From positions 1 through 10,220 of the forward strand of contig CAZGSV010000111.1 in NCBI GenBank assembly GCA_964528605.1: 10,220 nt of DNA, written 5' to 3'. Both the position numbers and the translations under genes were made by a program. Below are positions 1 through 6,968 of this stretch, one piece after another. Position 1 is the stretch's first letter; every line of letters starts with the position of its first letter. Under the pieces are notes generated by a model. That model was not told the origin of the DNA. It was given only the letters and a program-made list of their open reading frames with translations, and did no database searches. The DNA is from CAZGSV01 sp964528605. Its GTDB lineage: Bacteria > Armatimonadota > Zipacnadia > CAZGSV01.

Positions 1-142
1 AATCGTTCTTCGCGACCCAGTACGGGCCGAGGGACACCGCTAGGAGACTGACCCGCCCGGCTCGCGCGCGACAGCCCGACGCCGCCCCCCACGCCTCCTC
101 GGCCCCGACTCAGCACGGGTGGCTCGCCAGGCGCTCGCCTCC

Positions 143-171
143 TTGACGTCTCTGCTGCCGCATGGTAGAGG
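143..171 (+). promoter_or_regulatory. possible sigma70-like promoter for the exported protein gene
   Basis: TTGACG at 143-148 matches the -35 consensus at five of six positions. A 17-base spacer leads to TAGAGG at 166-171, which matches TATAAT at only three of six. Transcription would start near 178, leaving a leader of about 26 bases before the ATG at 204. The -35 sequence and the 17-base spacing are the same as in the better promoter predicted for the isomerase gene. The weak -10 box keeps this tentative. The rest of 1-142 contains nothing I recognise; it may include the end of a gene beyond the left edge, but no reading frame is convincing. Confidence 0.33.
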
Positions 172-203
172 CCCACTAACTTCCCATCGGGGGGTAATGT
201 CCT

Positions 204-1781
204 ATGCTGCGTTGCTCGTTGATTGCGCTTCTCGTTGTGGGTATCGCGTTGCCGGCGTTCGCCGACCTGCCCCAGCCGCGCAGGTCGAAGATCCTTGACT
301 TCCGCGGCACCTCGCTGGAGTTCATCCGCAACAACCCCGGCATCATAGACCAGAGTCCCGTTGACGGTATGCTCGTAAGGGTGGCCGCCACTAGAGACGG
401 CCGCGAGGTCCTACTCGAGCAGTCCGTCTTCGGGAAGGAGGCGCTCCGCTACGAGGACTTCGCGCCGGCGGTGGCGGAAATCCGCGCCACCGACTTCCGC
501 ACTCTGACCGACAACTTCCTCTGCATCTACGTCGTGCCCGGCGACCTCGACTGGTTCGGCGACTGCTCCGCCTTCATCAACAACGCCCGCGTGGCCGCCC
601 GCGTCGCGCGCGAGGGCGGCCTCAAGGGCATCTGCCTCGACTGCGAGCCTTACGGCTTCAGGCTCTGGGACCACCGCCTGGTGGCGCACAAGGAGCGCTC
701 TTTCGAGGAGTACTACCAGCAGATTAGCCTGCGCGGCGAGGAGTTCGCGCGCGCCATTTGGGATGAGTATCCCGACCTGGTGCTTCTCCTGACCTTCGGT
801 TACTACGTCGGCGACCTGGACAACCCCGCTGACCATCATTACGGGCTCTATCCCGCGTTTGTGGACGGCCTCTTCGCGGCCTCGCCTGAGGACGCGGTCA
901 TCGTAGACGGCTGGGAGATGTCGTACGGTGATCGCACCCGCGAGGACTTGCTGCGGGCCTACTGGTGGATCAGGAAGGGCGCCACGGGCCTCTCTCGCGT
1001 GCCCGACGTTTACGCGCGCAAGGTCCGCGTCGGCTTCGGCCTATGGCCCGACGTGAGCGTCTCGGACGACACGCCCTACGCCTGGGACCCGGCTGATGTC
1101 TCGAAGAACTACTACACCCCGGAGGAACTCAGGACCGTACTGCGTTGCGCTCTGGAAACCACCGATGAGTACGTCTGGCTCTACTCGGGCGCCATCAACT
1201 TCTGCACGGGCCAGAATCTGCCTCCGGCCTACCGCGAGGCCATGCTCGACGCCAAGAACAGCCTCTACGGTCTTGGCTTGCAGGAACTGGCCCAGTGGGC
1301 CAAGTGGCCGCTCACCGAGGAGTTCGCGAAGCAGCACGAACTGATCGCGCAACTGCCGAGCGAGTGGCGCTTCCGCCTGGACCCGACCGGCGAAGGCAGG
1401 AACTGGTACTTCCCGGAGGTGGACGAGTCGTCCTGGATCACCGTGACCACCGAAGAGGAATGGTCCACCCAGGCGCCCCTGCAGGATGTGAGCGGGGTAG
1501 GGTGGGGACGCGTGCAGTTCGACATCCCCGCGCAGTATCAGGGGCGCAGGCTCTTCTTGTGGTTCGGCGCGCTCGACGAGGAGGGTGACATCTACCTCAA
1601 CGGCCAACACGTCTACACCTGGACCGGCGACTTTGACCGCGGCTGGGCCACGCCCTTCCCGGTAGAGATAACGGGGCAAGCGCTGCCCGGCAAGACGAAT
1701 GTGCTCGCGGTGAAGGCCAGGGCCACGCGCGATATCGGCGGCGTCTATAGGCCGGTCTACCTGTACACGGACCGACAGTAG
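204..1781 (+). CDS. Sec-exported putative glycoside hydrolase with C-terminal GH2-like sugar-binding jelly roll
   Basis: A 525-residue protein with a clear Sec signal peptide: hydrophobic residues about 5-19 and an AFA/D cleavage site at 20/21. There is no lipobox, so it should be released or periplasmic. The middle part (about 25-370) reads like a TIM-barrel glycosidase. It has a strand-end LDCEP motif with D146 and E148, a DGWE motif with E238, and an aromatic YVWLYSG strand at 323-329. D146, E148 and E238 are candidate catalytic acids; this is inference. The C-terminal part (about 385-522) resembles the galactose-binding-like domain at the start of GH2 enzymes: WGRVQFDIP, then a NG pair at 466-467, WATPFPVEI, NVLAVK and GGVYRPVYL at 512-520. 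The start is ATG 204, with a GGGGGGT stretch at 189-195 as a likely ribosome site. The next gene follows after 20 bases and also encodes an exported protein, so an operon is likely. I do not recognise a named family for the barrel; hydrolase activity is not proven and a non-catalytic carbohydrate-binding role is possible. Confidence 0.72.
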   Translation: MLRCSLIALLVVGIALPAFADLPQPRRSKILDFRGTSLEFIRNNPGIIDQSPVDGMLVRVAATRDGREVLLEQSVFGKEALRYEDFAPAVAEIRATDFRTLTDNFLCIYVVPGDLDWFGDCSAFINNARVAARVAREGGLKGICLDCEPYGFRLWDHRLVAHKERSFEEYYQQISLRGEEFARAIWDEYPDLVLLLTFGYYVGDLDNPADHHYGLYPAFVDGLFAASPEDAVIVDGWEMSYGDRTREDLLRAYWWIRKGATGLSRVPDVYARKVRVGFGLWPDVSVSDDTPYAWDPADVSKNYYTPEELRTVLRCALETTDEYVWLYSGAINFCTGQNLPPAYREAMLDAKNSLYGLGLQELAQWAKWPLTEEFAKQHELIAQLPSEWRFRLDPTGEGRNWYFPEVDESSWITVTTEEEWSTQAPLQDVSGVGWGRVQFDIPAQYQGRRLFLWFGALDEEGDIYLNGQHVYTWTGDFDRGWATPFPVEITGQALPGKTNVLAVKARATRDIGGVYRPVYLYTDRQ

Positions 1782-1801
1782 ACGGAGCGTGACTAGAACC
1801 G

Positions 1802-2830
1802 ATGCGCAAGCACTCCGACAGTGAGGCAGCGTACGCGCCCATAACCCGACGCCGCTTCCTGCAACTGGGGGCGGCCGCACTCGGAAGCACCCTCGCTGCG
1901 GGCCTCGCCTCGGCGGACGAGCAAGCGGCAGCGGGTTTGCAGGAACCGCTGGGTGCCGCCATGCCCACGCGCGCGCTCGGACGCACCGGCTACCAAATCA
2001 CCTTGTTCAGCATGGGCGGCGAGGGGATGCTGGACGAGCCGGAGAATCGCGACCGGGCGGTGGAGATGCTTACCCGGGCAGTCGAGCTAGGGGTCAATTA
2101 TTTCGACAGCGCGTGTCTCTACAACGCTTCCCAGGACCACCTGGGCGAGGCGCTTGAGCCGCATCGGGACAAGGTGTGGATTGCCACCAAGACGCACGCG
2201 CGTGACCGCGATACCGCCTGGCGTCAACTGGAGAACTCGCTCCGCCGCCTGCGCACCGATCACCTGGACATCTGGCAGATGCACATGATCCATCGGCTCG
2301 AGGAGGTGGACGCCATCCTGGCGCCGGGGGGGGCGGTGCGCGCCGCCGAGCAGGCGCGCGAGCAGGGGCTGCTCCGCTTCATCGGGGTCACCGGACACTA
2401 CGACCCCTTGGCCTTGCGGGCCGCCATCGAGCGCTACCCCTTCGACACCGTGCTCTGCCCGATGAACGCGGCCGACGGCCACCAGCACGGCTTCACCCGG
2501 CTGGTGCTGCCCCTGGCCTTGGAGAAGCAGATGGGCATCATCGGGATGAAGGTCTTCGCGCGCGACAAGTTCGCGGAACTGTGCGGCCTACGGGCTCGCG
2601 AGTGCCTCTACTACGCCTGGTCTCTGCCCATCTCCGCGGCCGTGGCCAGCATCGAGGAGATCCAAGAACTCGAGGAGAACGTCCGCCTGGCTCGCGAGTT
2701 CAAGTTGCTCACTTCCGACGAGATGTTCGAGTTGCAGAATCGAACCTACCCGCATCAGGTGGATTGCACCTTTTACCACGAGTGGGCAGGGCCGGCGAAC
2801 CCTGAGGACGGCGGCTGGCTCAATCGCTAG
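1802..2830 (+). CDS. Tat-exported aldo/keto reductase
   Basis: A 342-residue protein of the aldo/keto reductase superfamily, which are (beta/alpha)8 enzymes that reduce carbonyls or oxidise alcohols with NAD(P)H. The usual catalytic tetrad is complete: D102, Y107 (in FDSACLYN), K130 (in IATKTH) and H161 (in WQMHMI). The LAPGGAV and FIGVTGHYD stretches are typical of the family. The N-terminus carries a twin-arginine signal, TRRRFLQ at 15-21, then a hydrophobic stretch and an ASA/D cleavage site near 38/39, so it should be exported already folded. There is no C-terminal cysteine cluster, so it is not the ferredoxin-fused type. The start is ATG 1802, with a weak GGAG 14 bases upstream; translation may be helped by the gene before it. 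The stop overlaps the convergent membrane-protein gene by 11 bases. A role on the products of the neighbouring exported protein is inference; the substrate is unknown. Confidence 0.88.
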   Translation: MRKHSDSEAAYAPITRRRFLQLGAAALGSTLAAGLASADEQAAAGLQEPLGAAMPTRALGRTGYQITLFSMGGEGMLDEPENRDRAVEMLTRAVELGVNYFDSACLYNASQDHLGEALEPHRDKVWIATKTHARDRDTAWRQLENSLRRLRTDHLDIWQMHMIHRLEEVDAILAPGGAVRAAEQAREQGLLRFIGVTGHYDPLALRAAIERYPFDTVLCPMNAADGHQHGFTRLVLPLALEKQMGIIGMKVFARDKFAELCGLRARECLYYAWSLPISAAVASIEEIQELEENVRLAREFKLLTSDEMFELQNRTYPHQVDCTFYHEWAGPANPEDGGWLNR

Positions 2831-5186
2831 CGGCGCTGCTTGCGGGGTCCCCCGGCTGGCGACGGCGACGCCAATCCCAAACCCATAGGCCCAGGACACA
2901 TGCCAGCGCCAGCGCCGAGAGCCGCCAGCCGACCGACAGGTTGAGATCGTCATAGGTCAAGAGGATGTCGTGCTCGCCCGCCTCGCAGACGACGCCCATG
3001 AGCACGGTGTCCACTTTCTCGATGGGCGCTGGGCTTCCGTCTATCGTCGCCCTCCACGCCGGATAGTACACCTGGCTCACGACCACCAGCGCGCGCTCCG
3101 GCAGCGCCACCCTTAGCCGGACGCGCCCTAGGTCGAGCCAGGACGCCTCTGACCGCACCCGCACCTCTCCCCCCCCGCTGAGCGGCGCCGCCACGGGGCT
3201 TTCCACTATCGCCTCCCGCCTGGGGTCGAAGGTGTCTCGCATCACATACCCATATGCGGCCAGCGGATCCGAGAGCGCGCCCACTCTCGAGACGGCCCAA
3301 CAGAAGGGCAGCGCGGTCTCGTTCTCGTAGACGCGCATGCGACCGTCGTGAATCACGCGCATTCGGGAGCCCTCAAAGGCGACGGCGCTGACGAGGTACC
3401 TGATGCCGAGCAGATCGAGAAACGCGCGCCCCTCTCCGCGCGTCCCCGTGCGCGCGATGTCACGCACGCAAGTGCGCGCCGCGTGGTACGCCGGCAGGTA
3501 GTGGCTCAGGGCCAAAGCGACGAAGACGTCAGCGCTGTCGAGCCCAAAACGCTGCGCGCTGTTTGGAGGCAGGGCCTCTCTGAGCGCGAAAGCGCTCTTC
3601 AGGTCCGCGGCCCAGCCTTTGGGGTCGGCAAAGCCGCGCGGGCCGTGCACGTCCGTCTCCCACACCAGCACGCGGCCCCACTCGCCTCGCTGCTTGATGG
3701 GCGAAATCACCTCCGGAGTCCCTTGGTAGAACTCCCGGGGGGCTAGGGGAGTGCGCTGCCAGGCGAAGAATGCTAGGTCGGTGGCGAGCAGACCCATGCA
3801 CAAGCATCCGGCGAGCCAAGTGCGCACCTTGTGGCGCCGGGCCAGTTGGGCGGCCGCAACCGCCAGTGCCACGCCCACAGCCGCCGCGACGATCTGCCGG
3901 ATGAGCACACTGGCGGAGGGGTACGCCTTAGCCGCCGGCAGGACAAATGCCAGCGTGGCGGCGATCCAAGCCAGGCCGCAGAGAGCCAGTATGCCTTCGA
4001 TCGCACGCGACGGGCCGCTCTCGGGGCCGCCTTTCCTGGGCAGCGCAGCCCCCGCCAGCCCGGCAGTGGCAAAGCAAACCAGCACTACATAACGCGCCGG
4101 CGCGCGAAACTGGCTGAACCCAGGCAGGTACTGGAGGAGGTGAAAGAGCGGGTTGAGCCTGCCCATGGACATAAACAGGCCCAGCAGCACCACCAACCAG
4201 AGCGGGCGCGCGCGTCTCCCACAGACCAGAGCGCCGACAACCGCCAGCGCCGCCGCCACCGACCCCACATAGCCGCTGTGCTCGAACTGCCAGACGGGGC
4301 CGATGTAGGTTCCCCAGGCCTCGTTCCCGAAGAGATTGGGCAGCAGCAGCGAGAGATATTGCGGGGGGGGCATGGAGTAGTCCGTGACGTAGTTCCAGCG
4401 CGAGCGCATCACGCGTAGCGATTCGCGCCCCAGTTCCTGCGTCGGCAGCAACTGCACCGCCGCCAGCAGAAGCCCGAGCGCCGGCCCGCCGATGCCAAAG
4501 ACAAGGCGCTGCTTCAGTGAGGGCTTCTGGTCGCCCTGCCCGGACGCGGTCAGGGCGGTAGCGACCACGGCCAGGCACGTGTAGAATAGTACGGGGGGGG
4601 AGCCGGCCAGCGCTTGCAGGCCGATGACCAGCGCAAGCGGCGCCAATCCTCCAACGCTGCGTGTGCGTAAGCCTCTGATCGTCAGCGCAAGCGCCAGCGG
4701 CACCCAGGCAGCCGTGCACAGCATCATCGGATGTATGATGCGCGCGATCATGAACCCGTTCAGGGCGCCGATAAGCGCCGCCGCCGCCATTCCCCACGGG
4801 CCCGCTCCCAGCGTCCTCGCCAGCGCCGCGGCGAACAGCCCAGCCAGCCACAGGTGCAGCAGTACCAGCGCGGACAGGGCCGTCGGCGCCGGCAGCAGCG
4901 CTGCCAACAGCACTGCGGGCGGATAGAAGGCCTGGATTTGCCCCTCAGCCAGTTGGGGGTAGCCGCAGCCGATGAGCGAATTCCAGATGGGCAGTTGACC
5001 CGCCCGCAGGCAGGCCCGGTGGAACTCCTGCACCGGCTCGGAGAACCGAAAGATGTCACCGTGGAAGAAAACCCACCCGCGGGCGAAGACCGGCCAGAAG
5101 AAGAGGACGAGCGCCGCCGCCGCGACTCCCGCGGACAGCAGCCAGTCGGCGTGCCCCTTCCAGAGCCGCCTCAAAGGCCTGGGCAT
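2820..5186 (-). CDS. YfhO-family polytopic membrane protein, putative GT-C type glycosyltransferase
   Basis: A 788-residue membrane protein. The first transmembrane segment is at about 16-36, followed by an extracytoplasmic loop with FHGDIFRF (D44) and the WNSLIGCGYP...QIQAFYPP block (68-90). This arrangement is characteristic of YfhO and related GT-C fold proteins, where acidic residues in this loop are thought to be catalytic. About ten more hydrophobic segments extend to about residue 480. A large extracytoplasmic C-terminal domain follows, ending with YYPAW at 707-711 and AGEHDILLTYDD. A last membrane helix lies at about 753-772, then a basic cytoplasmic tail (RRRR). In Firmicutes YfhO relatives transfer sugars from polyprenyl carriers to cell-surface polymers such as lipoteichoic acid; the acceptor here is unknown. 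ATG 5184-5186 is preceded by a modest GGTGAG site. It lies 137 bases downstream of the isomerase gene on the same strand, so co-transcription is possible but not shown. Family call is good; the reaction is inferred. Confidence 0.82.
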   Translation of the reverse strand: MPRPLRRLWKGHADWLLSAGVAAAALVLFFWPVFARGWVFFHGDIFRFSEPVQEFHRACLRAGQLPIWNSLIGCGYPQLAEGQIQAFYPPAVLLAALLPAPTALSALVLLHLWLAGLFAAALARTLGAGPWGMAAAALIGALNGFMIARIIHPMMLCTAAWVPLALALTIRGLRTRSVGGLAPLALVIGLQALAGSPPVLFYTCLAVVATALTASGQGDQKPSLKQRLVFGIGGPALGLLLAAVQLLPTQELGRESLRVMRSRWNYVTDYSMPPPQYLSLLLPNLFGNEAWGTYIGPVWQFEHSGYVGSVAAALAVVGALVCGRRARPLWLVVLLGLFMSMGRLNPLFHLLQYLPGFSQFRAPARYVVLVCFATAGLAGAALPRKGGPESGPSRAIEGILALCGLAWIAATLAFVLPAAKAYPSASVLIRQIVAAAVGVALAVAAAQLARRHKVRTWLAGCLCMGLLATDLAFFAWQRTPLAPREFYQGTPEVISPIKQRGEWGRVLVWETDVHGPRGFADPKGWAADLKSAFALREALPPNSAQRFGLDSADVFVALALSHYLPAYHAARTCVRDIARTGTRGEGRAFLDLLGIRYLVSAVAFEGSRMRVIHDGRMRVYENETALPFCWAVSRVGALSDPLAAYGYVMRDTFDPRREAIVESPVAAPLSGGGEVRVRSEASWLDLGRVRLRVALPERALVVVSQVYYPAWRATIDGSPAPIEKVDTVLMGVVCEAGEHDILLTYDDLNLSVGWRLSALALACVLGLWVWDWRRRRQPGDPASSAASD

Positions 5187-5323
5187 ACGCTCACCCAGTA
5201 GAAGAACGCCACCCTAGGCGACATTCCTATGCTCGATCGTCCCCAGGCCCGAGCCTCGACTCAATGACCATGCCCGCCACCGCAACACCCGGGCGCGCTG
5301 ATTCAGGCGCAATCACGCCTCCG

Positions 5324-6724
5324 CTATGCCCCGCGAAGCACCCGGATGCCGTTGAACTTGCAGAACGACTCCAGCCCGTCCGCCACGGCCGCGTCGTGGA
5401 TCAGTACGCCGTGGTGGATGATGCCGTTCTCCACCATCTTCGTCTCCCAGTCGTAGACGTCGTTGACGCGCACCCACCCATAGGAGCCCCGCGTCACCGG
5501 CGCAATGTCAATGACCTCGCCGCCTCCAATGAACATCACAAAGTCGCCTTCGTACTCTTGCAGGCGCGCGCAAGTCACCACGCCTTCGCGCAGGCGGAAC
5601 TCGAGCGTGCCGTGCGAGGCCTCCGCCTCCAGAATGCTGTGGCGCTGGTAGCAGGGAATGCAGCCCCGCCCACACAGGCTGCGTGGGGCGTTGCCGCAGT
5701 GCCACGCCAGCCAGACGTTCGGCTCGCTCGGGTGCAGCTCGGTCCAGTCAATGAAGTGCGGCGCCACCTTCGCGAGACCCGCGTGGTAGACCGCGAGCAT
5801 CGTCGCTGCGCCGTACACGTCCACCTCGCACGAGCACAGCACGCCCGCGTCGGTGAGACGGCCGAGCGCGGAGCAGACGGCAATGCCGAGCCGCTCCTGC
5901 ACCCTGGGCCAACAGTTGACCGCAAGCGCGTCCAGGTCCTTCTCCTTGGCGAGTGCCGCTAGCGCCACCTCGTAACGCGCCAGATTCGTCAAGGCCCGCT
6001 CCGGTATCCCCTGCCACTCCACGCCCTCCTTGATGGCGGAAAGCGTAGTCTTGACCTTGGGAGAGTCGCTGGGCAGCGATTCCACGCGGTAGAAGACCTC
6101 GTCCAGGTCAACGGGAACCACGCTCTGGCCGAAAGCCTTTTGTAGGGAGGCCTCGTCCCACCAAACCGATTCGAACTCTTCAGGCCGCGGGCCGAGTTCT
6201 CCAATGCGGGCATTGCGAAAGCCCTTGTTGGCGGCGCAGGCGCGCACGAAGCGTTGCACCCACCGGGTGAAGACCGGCTCCTCCGGGAAGCAGGTCGGGA
6301 TGTGATCGAAGGGGATGCCACGGCGACGCAACGCCGAGGTGATCATGAACTGCCCGCACCAGGAGTCCGAGGCCCGCAGGCCGTCCTTCTTGATGGGCGC
6401 GCCCTTGGTCGCAAAGTGGAGGACCGGCAGCGGGCGAGGGAGTCTGGCGATGAGTGCGCCGACTGCTGAGGTCTCGTGGCCGAAGGTCATGCCACCGACG
6501 ATGACGCCGTCAATCTCCTCCTTGCGGAAGAGCGCCAAAGTGGCCGCGGCGTCCTTGTTGCTGCGCACGATGCCGCCTCTGGTCGTCTTCTCCTCCGGTG
6601 CCACCAACTGCAACCCCTGCACCTTGGCCATGGCCTCCACGCAGCGCTTGCGCATGTCCACCGCCCATCCTTCGCCGAAGGGCTCGCGATGCGAAGGAAT
6701 GAACCCCAGTTTGACTCGACGCAT
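5324..6724 (-). CDS. L-fucose/L-arabinose isomerase superfamily protein (COG2407-like), aldose-ketose isomerase of unknown sugar
   Basis: A 466-residue cytoplasmic protein resembling the metal-dependent ketol isomerases that include FucI and AraA. The N-terminal half has the IDGVIVGGMTFGHE strand and a SWCGQFMI segment common in this group. Likely metal ligands are E300 (CEVDVYG), D326 (FIDWTE), H342 (WHCG) and H437 or H438 (IIHHGV) near the C-terminus. E. coli AraA uses E306, E333, H350 and H450; E. coli FucI uses E337, D361 and H528. The spacing here is close to AraA, while the glutamate/aspartate pair is like FucI. It is shorter than FucI (about 590) and near AraA (about 500), and is intact. 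ATG 6722-6724 has a strong AAGGAGGA site eight bases upstream. A promoter with an overlapping inverted repeat lies 60-100 bases upstream, suggesting control by a sugar-responsive regulator. The family is fairly sure; the substrate cannot be named. Confidence 0.82.
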   Translation of the reverse strand: MRRVKLGFIPSHREPFGEGWAVDMRKRCVEAMAKVQGLQLVAPEEKTTRGGIVRSNKDAAATLALFRKEEIDGVIVGGMTFGHETSAVGALIARLPRPLPVLHFATKGAPIKKDGLRASDSWCGQFMITSALRRRGIPFDHIPTCFPEEPVFTRWVQRFVRACAANKGFRNARIGELGPRPEEFESVWWDEASLQKAFGQSVVPVDLDEVFYRVESLPSDSPKVKTTLSAIKEGVEWQGIPERALTNLARYEVALAALAKEKDLDALAVNCWPRVQERLGIAVCSALGRLTDAGVLCSCEVDVYGAATMLAVYHAGLAKVAPHFIDWTELHPSEPNVWLAWHCGNAPRSLCGRGCIPCYQRHSILEAEASHGTLEFRLREGVVTCARLQEYEGDFVMFIGGGEVIDIAPVTRGSYGWVRVNDVYDWETKMVENGIIHHGVLIHDAAVADGLESFCKFNGIRVLRGA

Positions 6725-6731
6725 TGCTGAA

Positions 6732-6739
6732 TCCTCCTT
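6732..6739 (-). promoter_or_regulatory. strong ribosome binding site of the isomerase gene
   Basis: On the minus strand this reads AAGGAGGA, a near-perfect Shine-Dalgarno sequence, with the core ending about eight bases before the ATG at 6724-6722. It fixes the isomerase start and is the best ribosome site in the window, suggesting high expression when transcribed. Confidence 0.85.
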
Positions 6740-6792
6740 GGTCCGTTGCCCGCTGCGGGGGCGCGCCCCTGCTCGCTTGTTGTCGAGGCGCC

Positions 6793-6821
6793 ATTGTGGT
6801 CATCGTGACGCCGCGCGTCAA
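6793..6821 (-). promoter_or_regulatory. predicted sigma70-like promoter of the isomerase gene
   Basis: On the minus strand TTGACG (6821-6816; five of six to consensus) is followed by a 17-base spacer and CACAAT (6798-6793; four of six to TATAAT). Transcription would start near 6786, giving a leader of about 60 bases before the ATG at 6724. The spacer is optimal and the promoter lies in the divergent non-coding region of 6725-6968, which supports it. There is no experimental evidence. Confidence 0.5.
6806..6820. promoter_or_regulatory. perfect inverted repeat TGACGC-CGC-GCGTCA, candidate operator
   Basis: Two 6-base arms, TGACGC (6806-6811) and GCGTCA (6815-6820), are perfect reverse complements around a 3-base centre. 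The repeat covers five bases of the predicted -35 box of the isomerase promoter and runs into its spacer, where a bound repressor would block RNA polymerase. A dimeric regulator of the LacI, GntR or DeoR type is plausible for a sugar gene, but no regulator gene is in the window and the cognate protein is unknown. Confidence 0.45.
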
Positions 6822-6968
6822 ACACGAACGCGGCTTAGCGCGGATGCCCTGCTGCCCCCCAGGCTGTTCCATCGGGGCTCCCAAGGGAGGGAAAACGCGG
6901 AGGAAAATGGTTCACCCCGGCTGCAAGCGGGGAATGCTTGTTACGTGATCCCTGACTGAGAAGGTTGT

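Noticed and set aside
1..146. Open frame entering from the left edge on the plus strand
   Set aside because: All three frames stop early (41-43, 49-51, 144-146) and the longest turns into R/A/P-rich sequence, so no partial gene can be supported.
1041..1880. Minus-strand open frame of 279 codons opposite the exported protein
   Set aside because: It is a shadow of the plus-strand gene, with R/P/G/V-rich sequence and no family signature, and it crosses the gap between two good genes.
5305..5320. Small hairpin (AGGCG / CGCCT) just after the isomerase stop
   Set aside because: Only five pairs with a six-base loop and no T-run on the minus strand; too weak to call a terminator.
5264..5962. Plus-strand open frame of 232 codons
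   Set aside because: It runs antisense to the isomerase gene, whose family motifs are clear; the frame is kept open by high GC content.
6915..6932. Hairpin CCCC(G)GCT-GCA-AGCGGGG upstream of the unknown gene
   Set aside because: Seven pairs with one bulge and no link to a known riboswitch or leader; could be chance in GC-rich DNA.
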